Notes: generated by a model from the sequence alone, not told the origin. A stretch of DNA of 64,000 nucleotides from Onchocerca volvulus (GCA_000499405.2 HG738139.1:12176398-12240397); one strand, 5' to 3'; shown: positions 50,801 through 64,000, counted from the first letter of the stretch. Program-made: numbers and translations.

Positions 50801-53800
50801 TGTTTATGTTTATGTTTGAGAAATGAAATAATCTTTGAAGGATGAATTTTGTTTTAAACTTTCAAAAGTTTCTTCTGAAAAGAAAGATTTTTTTGGATTA
50901 TAAACGTCTTCTCTAGCATTTTATCTTGTCATTATTGAAAATTGTCGGAAAAAATAAGATGAATGAGTGAAATATTGAAATATGACATGATAATCATTTC
51001 GATGTAATTTGAAATGTCTCAGATTTGAGGTAAAAAGCATAATAATCTTAGTAAAATGTCATATTGATTAATTAATCAATTAATCATTTATTCTTAGAAA
51101 CATATTTGACATATTCTCGTAGATTGATAAATGATACTGAAAAAATAAAATGAATGAATGATAATCGTAAATTTGTACGTAAAAAGCATGATAATCTTAT
51201 GTAAAACTGATTAGCTGATTAATTGATTAATCATTTATTCGTAAAATCAATAATTTTACAAGTTATGAAAGTTTTGTCAGAAAAATAAAACTAATGAATG
51301 ATCATCTTTCGATATTCTTTGAAATAATTTTAGATTTGGAGCAAAAACTAAATAATAATATGCAAAATATTATGCTAATTAATTAATCAATTATCAATCA
51401 ATTACTTATTCTCAGCCCTTGTAATCATGCAAACTGTCGAAAAAATAAAATAAATAAGTGAAATATTGCAATTTGATATGACAATTTCTCGAAATTATTT
51501 GAAATACTTCTGGAGTGAAAATTATAATAACCTTATGTGAAACATCATGCTAATTAATTAATTAAATAATTAATTATCCTATTGTAATATGAAATTTATT
51601 GACTATGCCGGCAGTGTTAATTTTGTTGCAAAAGTTTTGCCCGATAGTAAATTTCAATAAATAAATTTTTTTCCAACCAAAATTTTTAACTGAATTTAAT
51701 AAATGTTATTAAAGAATTTATATTTGAAAATTTTTCGTTTTAAATAAAATCATTCTTTTCGAATGAAAAATAAATGTTTAATTTTAACAGAAATTATTTT
51801 AGCATAAAAAATTTCTAAAATAATGTTTGGAAAAATAGATGAAGGAATTTCTAAATGAAACGATTTAACATTGTCACGATATATATGGTTCAGAAGAGAA
51901 GGGAAATCTAATTTAAGATAATTGTTGGCTCAGCAATCAGCCAAGAAAAAAAAAATGGACTATTTTCTCGTAACTAAAATAAGCCTAGCAAAGAAATAAA
52001 TGTAATGCTATAATAGTCTCAATCGATTTATCTTGAAAAAATTTTCCAGAAAGATAAAAAACAACAAGTTTGATTCATTTATTGATATTATTTAAAAAAT
52101 TTTAATAGAATTAGACAATGAGACGGATTTGATAAGATATCAAATTATCAATGTATAATCAATTTCTCTTCCGAATGAAGCAAAGTGAGAAATTTGGGAA
52201 ATTTCTGAAATGTTGAAGTTTTTCTGTCGCAAAAAAATTTTTCAATTCCCATAATTTTTAAGTTCTTATTTCATTTTTATTTTTTCTATGATAGAAGTGA
52301 GAAAAGTTGACAGAGAATTTAATCCATTCCGATTATTAATGTTATTGAATTTCTTTAGCAGTTTGCACGAAAGAGAAGAAATCGCAAATGTGACTGTGTT
52401 TAGCCATTGGTCTTGCGATTGAGCAAAATAAGCCTGACCATAGGCTTAGCCTTAATCAACACAGCCAAGGAGTTAATGATTTGCCTTTCTGCATATAATT
52501 TGATATGTCTCTTCGAGCTTGTCACTCCGTTTGCCATCCAAACAAAGATTTGATTTGAAATTACACTGCTTCTCTTCTAATTTACGAAATTGCACAAAGT
52601 TTGCATGCAGCTAATCCATACGTAATGCATGTTATTGAAACACAAGCACAATGCATGCATGCAGCAAATCTTTTCGTGATGCATGCTATCAGAGATGAGA
52701 AATCGGAAAAGTTTAAATTTTCAAATTCTGCAATCCAGAAGAATGCATTTCTATTTTGTTCATCATCATGCTAATAATATAATTCAGTTTTGAATGCAAA
52801 AAATTTATCCGATTTTCATTTAATTTAATGGATTCTGAAGGAATATTTAGTCCTTCTATGTGATTCCAGAATCATTCATAGGCTATAATTATTTTAATCA
52901 GGTTGATTAGTTGATTAAAACTAATTAGCTAGAAGTTTAAATTAAATAATCGTAAGTGATAATACGATAGGAAGTAGTGATAAGGACAAAAATCAGAAAT
53001 TAGATAAAAAGTTTAAGTTAAATAATCATAAATGATGATATCATAGAAAATGATGAGAAGAATAAAATTGGAAATTTAAATTTTTCGTTTCATTTTCGAA
53101 AAATGCGAAATTAATGAGAATGTAAAACGAAATATTACGTACTAAAAATTAATTTTCGGGAAGGGAATTTTCAAATCGCAAACAAATTTGTCCATCAATT
53201 GATAGTTAGCGATAAAGAAAGAGAGAAGAGGAAAGGAAAAAAAATGAAAACTTTCATTTAAAATGTAATTTTCAAAAAAAAAAAAATAAAAAATGTGAAA
53301 TTTCATCCTTTTTTTCCCAATCTCCACAATTGCTTCTAAGTTATTTATTCGATTTCTATACATTTTTTTTTTTTTTTTTTTTTGGGAGAAAATGTATTTT
53401 ACTTGGTTAGTTAAGAGTAATTAGAATTATTTTTAAGAAAAAATATTCATAATTTTTATTAAATAAAAAGAGCAACATATAAGTAGGTCAAAGGTTAGCA
53501 GTTTAATGCTGGATTGATGTAATTAATGAAAAGTTAGTACAAACAGCTAACGCAATAAATCATAAATAAATGATTAATGAGTAATTATGATTGGTAAGTA
53601 TATTTTATCAAATCTTTCAATCATTAAAATTAATTTCTATATAATTTGCAATTTTTCTCCATCCCTTTCTGTAAACTTCTCGATATTATTCAGTCTTCTC
53701 TTTGGCGTATCTCGTAGAAATGCGAGTTTTTTTTGCGAATTTTTTTTTTTCGCATAAATCTAAGAAATTTGTATGGTTTGCTTCACTTCAGTAGCATCAA

Positions 53801-56800
53801 AATTCTCGGTCCATTGAGCATGAAAAAGATAATTTGCAAAGTCTACCCGAATGAAAGGTTATTTTTTCGACGAGAAAAAGATGAAAAAAAACATCTGCTT
53901 TTATTGGTCATATCTATTTATGATGTAAAAACTATTAACTGCTAAATTTCAAACAATAAATCTAACAAATTTTCAATCATTTGACGAGAAATTGTGTAAT
54001 AAAAATGATTGGAGAATTTAAAAAAAAAAAAAGAAAAATTTCTAATTTCAAACTTAAAAATCAAATATAAGTTGAAAATTTTAAATTTAAATTCATTTTA
54101 TTTAAATAAAACTTTCATTTATATAAAAGTGATTTTTTCTCTTGCAAATTTATTTTCAATATTTTGCAAATAGTGACAGTATCTCGCTTTTTTTTGAATT
54201 AATTTAAATGAAACTAATTAATTAACTAATTACTATCATGCGGTTTTTAAATAAAAAAAAAAAAGTTGAATACTTTAAAAATTTAACAACTTTCTTAAAA
54301 TTTTTATCATTCAAATTTACAGAAGATGCCATTTTACGCGAAACATTTGTTGCAGCAAATTGGAAAATTTTTCAACTTTAGCTAATTGCTTCAAAATAGA
54401 GAGAAGAGAGAGGGAGAGAGAGAAAGAGAAAGAGAGAGAGAGAGAAAGAGAGGAGAGGTAAGAAAGCTATTAAATAATTAAAATTGACAACTAAGAAATG
54501 TAGCTCAGTAATGTTAACTAAATTCGAATTCATTACTAATAGTGATTTAAAATTTGATTATCTTTTCGAAAATTAACGAATATCTTGGCAAGCTAATTTA
54601 CTATTTGGCCAATAAATGAGGAATAGAATTTTACTGATATAAGCAAATTTTACTGATAAATCAAAGAAAGTGATTTTTGAGGAATTGATAAATCGAAGAA
54701 AGTAGCATAAGGTTAACATATGGAGAAATTTATCATTCATTTTTTTCTTTCCAAAAAATTATTGCAAACAACGAGCAAATTTCCTCCGATCGATGTGATT
54801 CATTTTAAAGCAAAAAAATTTGAAAAACTTTTTCAAAAACTTTTTGAAACCTTTTTTTTTCGCCTTTCTTTGCGGAATAAGAATGAAAGGAAATGAGAAA
54901 AATAAAGAAGAAAACAAAGATTTTCGCTGTTGACAACAATTTATTAATTATAAAATATAAAAAGTAAAAGAATTTTTTAACAAAAAAAAAAAATAAAAAA
55001 TAAACAATTTTCTAGTCTATTATTTTCATTTATCTTATTTTCTAAAGGAATGAATCTGATTGCCAGAGATTCTGTAAATTTTTGAAAACTTTCATTTATT
55101 TAGCTAAAAAAAAAAGAAAAAAAATGGATCCATATTCAAAAACCAGAATTTAAAAAAAAAATCATAAATCAAGAATCAAATACAAATTAAAATTCAAAAT
55201 TTCTAAAAAGGCAACAAATAAATGAAATCAAACCATCTGTCGAATGAAAATTATATGGATTGATTGGGTAATAAATTACGACTTCAAATTTTATTTTAAA
55301 TTACCTTCGATTTTTAATTTTTATTTTAGGCATTTTATCTGCGAATTTTTCTAAATTTTAATAATCTAATCAAATTTAATGCTAGTTTTTAATTTTCCTA
55401 TGCCAATTATTTCAGGTATAAAATTATCTGACACACCAAGTGTTAATGCAAAAATTGTTTAGTAAATAAATTCAATCCCTCATATTCTTTTCGAATTTGT
55501 CGATCAATATTTTAAGTAATAAATCAAAATTTCATTTGCTATTCACAACAAATGTCGAAGCTCATCGATTTAGCTGACATAAATCGGATCATCTATTTAT
55601 TTATTCAAATTATTCGTTAATCCGATTTTATTACTACGAACATTGTAAGCATGGAAACAAACAAATATTAGAAGATTTGTAAAGAAAGATACTAATATGT
55701 ATCATATATATTTATGTATTTAAGTACTGGAAATGAATTTAGTAAAAAATTTTAAAAAAAAAGATTAAAGATTGAAAGGAAAGGAAAAAAGGGATGAAAA
55801 ACATTTTATAATTTATAATCCAAATTATTCATTCAAATAGTACTTGTACTTTTTCCATCAAAATAAAATTCGAAATGAAAAATACGAAAAAGTGAGAAAT
55901 ATTGAGAATTAGAAATAGAGTTGAGAAATATGAATTAATGTCACTAAAAAGTTGATTGGAATTGTTTATTTCATTTTGATTTAATTTCAGAATTAAGATT
56001 AATTTTCATTTGTAAATAAAAGTTAAAACTTCATTCATAAATTTCTAGCATTAATAATAATTTTAATTCAAAATAAATATTTATTGACTACTTGAATTAT
56101 TATCATCATCATTATCATTAATATGAATGAGAAATCGAAAATTCAAATTTTCAATTTTTCGCGGCTGAAGGATTAAAGTGATTAAGGGAATTAAGGAATT
56201 GTTTGAAAATATCTAATCATTGATAACAATTATCATTTCAGTAAATTAGAAAATAAACTGAAAGATGAAATTTCAAAAAAATTATACAAATTCTTTCGTG
56301 AAAAAGTCGAAAATTTCGAATTTCAGTAATTTTAGCCGTAAATTTAGTTAACATTTCAATTACTGTTTGCACTGGCAAACATATGGCAATAAAAAATAAT
56401 CCGATTTAAGGTCAACTCAATTTTCTTTCATTCTTTGTGCATTTCGGAAAAAATATATTGAATAACCGGTTTTATCATTTCAAATTTTCGTTGCTACAAA
56501 AATTTTTTTCAATTAAAAATTTTTCCGCGCAAATTCCAATGAAAATATAAAATTAGAATTTCTATTTAAAAAAAAAAATCCTTTTTTTTAAACTCAAATA
56601 TTTTAATTTAAGAAATTTTTAGCTTTATTTTATTCCTTAATTTATTCAATTTTTTATGAATATCTCAGACTAAAATTTCGTCTTAAAACTAAGTTTTGAA
56701 AAAGAAAAGAGCTCTAATTGTAAATTTAAAGGAAATGTCAAAAAAAAAAAAAAGAAAAAAAAGAAAGAAAAGAGCAATGAACAAGTTTGACAAGAGATAA

Positions 56801-57668
56801 ATTTAAAGGAAATGCCAAAAAAAAATTTAAAAAAAGTAAAAAAGTTCCATTAATTCAGTAAATCAATGAAAAATTACGATTGGCATCTGTGGTAGTGAAA
56901 TTTGAGAAGAAAGTACCATATTTTCTCCCTCAATTTTGCTAACCAAAAAATCGCCAGGTGGTAGTCAAATCCGAATTAAACAGGTAGGTTAGAGGTCATC
57001 AAAAATAATTTACTCAATTCGTTTGCTTAACTTAAGACTGTAATTAAAAGCTTTCTCGCAGAGAAAAACATCAAATTTTCTAAACTAATCGTTGTTGAGA
57101 AGTTAGTAAACATGAGAAATCGATGAGAAAAAATTCTACAAACAAACAAGAGAAGAATTTGACTAAACAAACTTGTAACTTTTTAATTACTATCATTAAA
57201 TGGTACTATTTTTCGGCAAAATTGATTCATATTCCGGATAAATATAAATCGAAAGCCAAAGAACAAAGATTAATGATAAAGTAAATAAATTAATTTTGAT
57301 GAATAACAGTAAAATTTTTTAGAACTTATTAATTAAAGAAATATTTTTCGAAAATGACTTTATTTCGAATCATTTCAAAAAAAAATTTGATAAGATTGAT
57401 ATTTTAAAAAATTTTTTCTTAATAATATTAATAAATATAGTCAAATTTTACGATCTTTAAATGATATTTCCTTACAGGTTTATCAGTTGTAAATTTTTGG
57501 AAACCTTTTTTACTTTAAAATTTTTAGAATTAAATTTGAAAATTTTTGAAAAACTTACATTTGATTTGTACTATTCCAGTAGATATCCGGAAGGCGTCGA
57601 GCATCAATAACAATACGATGATTACTGAATATGTCCAGTATCACGGTAATGAGAAGATTTATTAGCAT
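35817..57668 (-). CDS. Ephrin, GPI-anchored cell-surface ligand of Eph receptors
   Basis: Ephrins signal in cell contact and guidance. Exons in order: 57668-57559, 45635-45512, 42683-42521, 39648-39556, 37631-37568, 36925-36834, 35902-35817; all phases fit, 243 residues. A signal peptide (MLINLLITVILDIFSNHRIV) precedes the ephrin domain: DIYWNSTNQ (glycosylation site Asn32), KLLDRVTIICPQ, GVCQTPG, IVFRDFSPLPGALEFKPGYA, YYFITTSDGTEKGIDRRSGG. Its four cysteines (59, 87, 98, 150) match the family's two disulfides. A ~60-residue hydrophilic stalk leads to small residues (EGYSASEEDGAA) and a hydrophobic tail ending MLLMVVTLIFLYFTVTL, as expected for GPI attachment. Which nematode ephrin this corresponds to cannot be told. 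Intron 1 spans 11.9 kb; further alternative exons were not found. The middle stalk exons are the least certain. Confidence 0.88.
42388..42455. repeat. Two (TA)n runs in ephrin intron 3
   Basis: About 22 bases of TA at 42388-42409 and about 17 at 42439-42455, just 3' (on the gene strand) of exon 3. Confidence 0.9.
50147..50330 (+). repeat. Minisatellite, 5 units of 37 bases
   Basis: atgtcaaagttcatctttag recurs with gtcaaag at 50161, 50198, 50235, 50272 and 50309, a constant 37-base period with few changes. Confidence 0.95.
50935..51600. repeat. Diverged tandem array of about four 150-190 base units
   Basis: Each unit runs from a gtc/ctg-aaaaaataa-atgaat block through a taa-aatct/cttat block to a palindromic ttaattaatcaattaatca-like core. 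The blocks recur at about 50943, 51134, 51283 and 51437. Boundaries are approximate. Confidence 0.6.
54399..54458 (+). repeat. (GA)n-rich microsatellite, imperfect
   Basis: About 60 bases of almost pure purine GA/GAA/GGA repeats in ephrin intron 1. Confidence 0.95.
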
Positions 57669-59479
57669 GATGACAAGTCGTCATTGAAAGAATCCGGAAA
57701 AAGAAAAAAAAACGGAAAAATCAGGTTGTCAAGTTGTCCTTTCCTTTTATCACTTCCTCGTTATCGGGATGATAAAATTGTTAAAAGTAACAATGATAAG
57801 CATTTCGTGATTTGCCAAATTTTGAGAACTTTTTTCGAAAAATCTGAAATTAATCACTAATATACTAATTTTACGGAAATATTGGAAATGAAAATAAGCG
57901 ATACAATTGGAATTGAAATGATTTATTTTGATAGCTAATTGCTAGCGCTGTTTATGGTATTTTCAGAAATGAAAAAAAAAAAAAAATATTTGCAATCTCT
58001 TTTATTCGAAATGTATATTATGAGAATTTAGGCATTTGACATTTTCATTTCTGCAAAATATTTTCAATCAAAAATACGAATCAACAAATTTTGCAATCCA
58101 AAAATATTCATTTGAAATGTTAAAATCTATTTTTAATACATCAAACGTTTTCGTTAAATTATGCAAATTTTAGAAATCAATTAATTAAAAAAAAAGTATA
58201 TCATTGTTTAAGATATTTGCCTAATCTATCGATTTTACTTCATTTGCATAAAATTAATTTTTGCAGTAATATTTAATTATGAAAATGAGAAAATATATAG
58301 ATATATATGTTTTATGGTACCTAATCTTCTTAATGTCAAAAAAAAAAAAAAAAAATAAAACGAAACGAAAAAATCAATAATCTGGATTTTTAGATAGAAG
58401 AAGCAAGGAACAAAAAAAAAAGAAATAAATGATTTATATAGAATCATTTATTCGTACTAAAAAATTATAAAAGCGGATTACCGGATTTTACTCGTCCCGG
58501 AACAGACTTATCCTTCATTATTAGTTTTTTTTTTTGAAATTAATGATTTATTAATCTTAGCAATTTGCAAATATTTTAATATTTTATAGCAAAATTTTAT
58601 AGTTATCTTGGAATTTCAGTATTTATTTAGAAATTTAGTAAATATAAGAATTAGGAATATTTTGTAAAATGATTGCTTTTAAAAATGAAAAACAAAAACA
58701 ATTGCACTTTAACTCGAAATTATTATTCTAAATTCATTTAAAAAATAAATTAATTATTAATTACAAATATGTATTCGTTGCACGAAAGATTAAAGTTTAG
58801 TCGTAGGACAGAATTTATCAAATTTTCGAATAAATTGCTATAACAATTAAAAAGTAAGAGGTCAAATGTCATTTGCTTAATCTGAATCTATTGTTTCTCT
58901 AATCCAACATCGCACATCACTGTGACCTAATTGAGAGAATGATGATAAATAATAAAAAAATAATCTTTTATCATTTATCATTTTATAATTGAAAAATATC
59001 TCAAAAATGACATTTAACTGTTTTAAATTTTTAAAATCAATTGTAGAACCACTTATAATCATTAATGTTAAATTAAAAAATCGATCAGAATCGAAATTTC
59101 TGGAAATGATTAACTGAAAAATATCTTTTTTACATTATTTTAAAGAATATTTTGTTTAATTTAATTAAATAATTATATATAATGTATTTATACATGTACA
59201 GGTCATAAAATTTTTGACCAGAAAAAATCGATGTGATGAATTAATTAAAATTTCAACAATGACCCCTTTTAGTCTTCTCCATTCTCTCCGCATTTGATCC
59301 CATCTTATCCATTAAAATTTATTACTGTCCTCTTTAAAATGGCAGAAAAATGAAAAACAAAAAAAACAAAAAAAAAAAATACTTTTTTAAAATCATTGGA
59401 TCTGCGCCTAAAAAGGCAAATTTAAATTGTAATTTTCTTTTCCAAAATTAATTTTATCTACTAAAATATATTTTTAATA

Positions 59480-59486
<7 letters not shown>

Positions 59487-59524
<38 letters not shown>
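59487..59524 (+). repeat. (GA)19 microsatellite
   Basis: Uninterrupted GA dinucleotides. Confidence 0.97.
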
Positions 59525-59527
<3 letters not shown>

Positions 59528-60039
59528 TTGAAGAAGCTAAATTTGATCAGTTTCATTCCTTCAACCTGCCATGACTTCCGTTCCTTTTCATGCTACTATT
59601 GATTGGTTTAAATTTAATTAAATTTCATTTATCTTTTTTCCATCTTAATTTATCCACATTCTTTTCCATCATTTCAAGTAAATGGCAAAATGAAATATCG
59701 CTAAATGATGTTTATTTTGATTAAATCAATTATTTCTATTTTTGATAATTAAAATTTGACTTTTTTCAAAAAAAAAAAAAGAAGAATTTTGAGGATTAAG
59801 ACAGCTATTGCGATACAAATATTTTTTAATAAAAATTTGATAAATGATTACTATTATTATTTAATTCACCCTTGCTGGTCAAGAGTTAGCCATTAAGTAT
59901 AATTAGATTAAGTTTCAAAACAGCAAAATTGAAATAATTAAAAAAAACTTGAATTAAAAAAACATATTAATAAGCAAACGTGAACAACGTAAGTAGTGTT
60001 AGACGTAAATAACGTATAGGAAACGTCGTTTATCAACGA

Positions 60040-60178
60040 TCTCGAGAAGTAATGATGGACGATCGGATGGATGGATGGGTGGATCGACCGGCCGATACGA
60101 ACGCATTGCCTTTCCACAAACTAGGCGTGGCTTTTCAAATTCGTTCTTCACGTTCGTTGACACGCCCTTACGACTGAT
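60040..60178. promoter_or_regulatory. GC-richer island in the ephrin upstream region
   Basis: Within strongly AT-rich DNA this stretch has base composition near balance: gatggatgggtggatcgacc, ggccgatacgaacg, and GC-box-like aggcgtggc and cacgccc. It lies about 2.4 kb upstream of the ephrin ATG. It could be a promoter or enhancer; function is inferred from composition only. Confidence 0.3.
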
Positions 60179-60229
60179 GACATTGCTATTATTATTGTTA
60201 TAAATACAAGAAAAATAGTTAATTATCAT

Positions 60230-60460
60230 AATAATGATGATAATAATAATAATAAATAACAATGATAATAATGATAATGATAATAACATGAATAGTATTA
60301 ATAATATTACAGCGATAATAATAATAGCAATAACAATAGTAATAGTGGCAATAACAACGATAATCATTATTATTATTGCTAACATTAATAATATTATTAT
60401 TAGTACTAATAATAATATCATTACTATTATTGTTATTATTACTATTAATACTATTACGAT
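60230..60460. repeat. AAT/ATG trinucleotide array facing an ATT array (foldback)
   Basis: Degenerate ATA/ATG/ACA triplets on the left give way to TAT/ATT triplets on the right, so the two halves can pair. The array produces long spurious ORFs on both strands. Confidence 0.85.
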
Positions 60461-63400
60461 AAAATTATGCAAATTGTCATCAAAAAAAGCGCTCATTTAA
60501 ATTTTTAATTTCAGAATTGTTAAAATAAAAATTAAGGTATTGCAATTGAAATGTCGGAAAATATTGAAAGGCAAAGAATATAAATTAAAAAAAAAAAGGA
60601 AGAAATTTTCTAAAATTTGTTTTTTTGTTTTTCTTTTTGTTTTTTCATTTCATTGATAAATAATGAAATAACATAGTGGAACTTTTTTTAAAACAACAAC
60701 TTTGTTTTTGATCAGTTGCTAATCAAAGCTAACTTTCATTAATTTTCTCAACAACAAAATAATGCAATAATGAAAGAAATTAGATTTCATCGAAATCTAC
60801 GAATTTTCGTTTTTTTTTATTTTTTGAATTATTTCTTACGATTTTTTGTGTTCCTTGTATGGTTTTCATTATTCTCATCGTAAAAATAGGTTAGACGGTT
60901 TTTTTCCGAAAAAGAAAAAATGACGAATTATAAATGAAAATCAATCATTTGAATGGAAAAAGTATTCATTTCTCGTAATTATAAAAATGATGTCAAAATG
61001 AAATAATCATATAGTATAGATTGATAGCAATTTTTGATCAATTATCGAATGAATTTACAGAGAAAAATTTCAATTTTATAAAGAAATATCATCTAAACCT
61101 TCATACAAAGAAAATATGAAATGATTCATTTCTTCGATGGTTGAATCTATGCTATGCTGAAAAACACGAATAATTGGAATCCGAAGAGAGAATCTTCTTT
61201 CTAATTCTGAAGTTCAATGAAAGAGATTCTCGAAGCGAATCTAACTACGAAGCACATTAATTAATTACAGTCTCCCATCGATATGTCAGGATGCGAATCC
61301 TGGGAGTTCTCAATTCTCGAATTAGTTAATAATGATTGCCTGAACTATAGTTATGTTGACTATCAATTTCACAAAATTGTGAATTTCGACTAACTATATC
61401 AATATCTTAAAATATACGCCCTGAGAGCTCTCGATTCCTAAACAGAGTTAAAGATATTTCAGTTCCATTAATAATTGATATCTAAATTTAAATCTTTATT
61501 CTCTTTCTTAAATTTATATCCAAAAATTGCATTTCTTTTCAATTCTGAAAATTAAAATTAGGAAATCATCACAACAAACTTTTGCCAAATCTTTTGTTAA
61601 CAATGATGATAATTTCTCTCATTAAAATTTGTAGTATTTGAACTTTCTCATAATTTTCGAAATCTGAAAATTATTAAGATTAGATTTCAAATTATTATAA
61701 AACCAGTCATGCTATTTGGTGACAATGGCGGTGACAGCAATTCTGTGTATGTGAAACGAAGTTAATCGGAAGAAACACTGTTCGTTCGTTTGATAGTAAA
61801 AACCTGTTCCTTTCAATCTTTTTTATAAAATCATTTTTCGTCCCGAGATTTACCATTTAAATGGGGTATATCCGTCTTGACAACCGAAAAAGTGAAAGAA
61901 AAGAGAAATGACAAATATTTATCATATTTATACATAAAAATGTAATGTTTAAAATGGATAAAAAGGAAATAATTTTAAAAAATTGCCAAAATTTTATGAA
62001 CTATTATGCAGAAAATTTATATATAATGAAAAGAACAAAAAGAAATAAATTTTTGAAATTCAGTATTTTAAATTCCAAAACTTTAGTTGAAAAATTTACT
62101 TACTTAAACTTAATACTTTTTTCAAAACTTTGCTTAAATTTACTTATTTAACTTATTTGTTGAAAGTAAAGTTTTGTTGTTCATGGAAACAAAATTAAAG
62201 AAAGTTCCTAAATATTCAGGAAATATTCAGTTTAAAATTTCAAAACTCACTTTATCTATTTAATTCACTTATTGAAAATCGAAAATTTCATCGGTTATGG
62301 ATGCAATTTAAAGAAAAAGTTCATCAAATGTTCAAGAAAAAATCCAATAGTTGAACTGTGACATAAAGCCTGGTCCTCAAACTAGAATTTCTTTCATTGA
62401 AAGCCAATATTGCTGGAGAAAAATTTTGTGATTTCAAGACAAAAAGAATTGCGAAATCGCAAAAATTGCGAAAGAATTTATGCATAAACAATTCAACTAT
62501 TTGGCTTTTTTTGGTTTCAACTTTTTGTTTAATTGAATTACTTAGATAAATAAACATAATAGCACGAAAGAGTAACTATTAATGATTAAAAAAGACAATA
62601 AGAAATGATCACTGTTAAGATCTAAAATGTAATAAAAATTTCGCAAATAAAATTTTAGTATCATTTTAGATTTTAATAATATCCTATTGAATTTGAATTA
62701 AACCGAAATTCAAATGATATTTAGGGCTGAAGGTCAGAGAAAATTGAGATGTAAATTGTGATGAAAAATGAATTAATTTCTTGACGCATTTCAAAAACAA
62801 AAAACAAAAAAATGAGATAATTCGTTTTTTTTTTTGAATTTCTTCTAAGAGAAATAGTTTTTATGAAATAAAAAAAGAAAAACTGGAATAATGGAATAAG
62901 AGAAAAGATTAATAGAGATATTTCAAGAAAAGGAAAGTGCACAAAAAAATAGAATGTACTTTTTGAAATTAAAAAAAAATTTTTGCAAACATTTTTTTTT
63001 TTTTTTTTTTGAAAGCTAACGATTAGAATTTTAATAGAACATAAATGAAACATTTTGATTGGAAAAATTTTACTAGAATTTCAGTAATAGAATTTTAATG
63101 AATATAAATGTATAGAAATAGAAAAATGCGCCAGAAATTTGTAAAAAAGTTTAGTAAAAATTTAAGTTTTAAAATAGTATTATATCATTTGCAGTAATTG
63201 AATTTAAAATAGCATATAATTATTTTTATGCTTTCTCCTTAATTCTTAAAAAAAAATTTAATTAAGATTAAAGAATAAACAACAAACACATTCCAACGAG
63301 TAATTAGAATTGGTCAGAAAAATAGTGAAGCTTGAGGCTGGTGAACAAATAGAAGCTTGGGCCTAGGAGATTTAGGTCTGTTACTAAAGTACTGAATCTA

Positions 63401-64000
63401 ATTTTTTTGGCTAAGTTTCATTTTTTAATTTCAAATTCTGTTCATTTATTATATTATTTGATCACTTATATTTTTCCAAAATAAAACAACCTAAACTCAT
63501 AATCATATCGAAAATCGAAATGAAAGAATTTGCGTATTTTCATTTTTTAATCTTTTTTAAATCGCGCTGAATCATTCTGCAAAAAAAGGAAAGTTCGGAA
63601 AGTTCGAATAAAAAAAAAAATGCTGAAAAATCATTCAGCCGAACCTAAAAAAAAAAACGAAGTTATTACTTAAGATCAAAACCAGTTTGACCTTTAAATA
63701 TTAAAGTTAAAAAAGAAAAAAAAAAAGGAAATTATCATAAATTTACATTTCAATTCAAACGAAAAAAAAAGCATCCATTTTCGGAATGGTTTAGAAAAAG
63801 CGAAATGCTTTTTTTTTTTAAGTAATCCATTTCTTATTTTTATATGTCCTTGTCTGCTGCGACATTTCAATTACGATGTAATATTAAAGCAAAACGAACG
63901 ATTTTTCGTTTGTTGTGGAATTCGGGAAAAAAAAAGAAGATTGAGAATCGAACGCGAATAGTCTACAATGCTGTCTCAAATTATTAGTTTAATATTTAAA

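Larger units (their letters stand above)
45636..57558 (-). other. Ephrin intron 1 (11.9 kb)
   Basis: Very AT-rich with many A and T homopolymers and no further gene recognised on either strand. Notable contents are a 37-base minisatellite (50147-50330), a longer diverged tandem array (50935-51600) and a (GA)n tract (54399-54458). ORFs such as 46274-46570 have no family resemblance that I can see. Confidence 0.7.
57669..64000. other. Ephrin 5' flank; no gene seen
   Basis: AT-rich, with short fortuitous ORFs on both strands. Landmarks are a (GA)19 tract (59487-59524), a short GC-richer island (about 60040-60178) and a trinucleotide foldback (60230-60460). No acceptor-like ag lies close upstream of the ephrin ATG, so a conventional promoter or an upstream non-coding exon is possible. 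Confidence 0.6.

Noticed and set aside
59999..60496. 165-codon reverse ORF, the longest in the window
   Set aside because: It consists mainly of Ile/Leu/Met/Val codons read from AAT/ATT/ATC triplet repeats; the forward strand gives an equally repetitive Asn/Ile ORF. Simple-sequence artefact.
62721..63053. 110-codon reverse ORF
   Set aside because: Phe/Lys/Ile-rich translation of homopolymer A/T runs.

Overview
This is AT-rich nematode nuclear DNA, most likely from a filarial (Wolbachia-associated) species. The clade rests on inference. Genes are split into many exons with short gt..ag introns. Candidate spliced-leader acceptors (T-rich tract plus ag) lie just 5' of the start codons of three gene types. 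One intron carries TTAGGC repeats, the usual nematode telomere unit. A decayed fragment resembling rickettsial cytochrome c1 fits a nuclear Wolbachia insertion.

Layout. 1-1859 (+): 3' end of a CUL1-type cullin (copy 0). 3335-6863 (+): an eight-exon GT25 glycosyltransferase (procollagen galactosyltransferase family) ending in KDEL. 7796-10212 (+): a seven-exon STK16-type kinase with an acylation-type N-terminus. 11041-13990: a decayed Helitron (H1, minus strand) that contains a ~1.2 kb bacterial-like insert. 15155-21102 (+): complete 18-exon cullin (copy A). 22745-24060: Helitron remnant H2. 24160-24930: an orphan copy of the cullin 5' flank. 26889-32752 (+): complete cullin copy B. 33156-34500: Helitron remnant H3, then another piece of the same flank. 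35817-57668 (-): a seven-exon ephrin with a GPI-type C-terminus and an 11.9 kb first intron. 57669-64000: ephrin 5' flank with simple repeats and one short GC-rich island; no gene was seen there.

Main points. Copies A and B are nearly identical over almost 7 kb, including introns, except for a ~0.5 kb island centred on exon 3. There the two proteins differ strongly, in the first cullin repeat, the adaptor (SKP1)-binding end of CUL1-type proteins. Both copies begin with a separate exon that encodes a signal-peptide-like segment spliced in frame to the cullin, which is unexpected for a cytosolic/nuclear ubiquitin-ligase scaffold. The repeating unit appears to be Helitron remnant + 5' flank + cullin + 3' flank.

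The GT25 (ER collagen glycosylation), STK16 (secretory-pathway kinase) and ephrin (cell-surface ligand) genes are ordinary metazoan genes and do not form an obvious pathway with the cullins. All exon structures were assembled by eye from frame, splice signals and recalled family similarity; no search was run.
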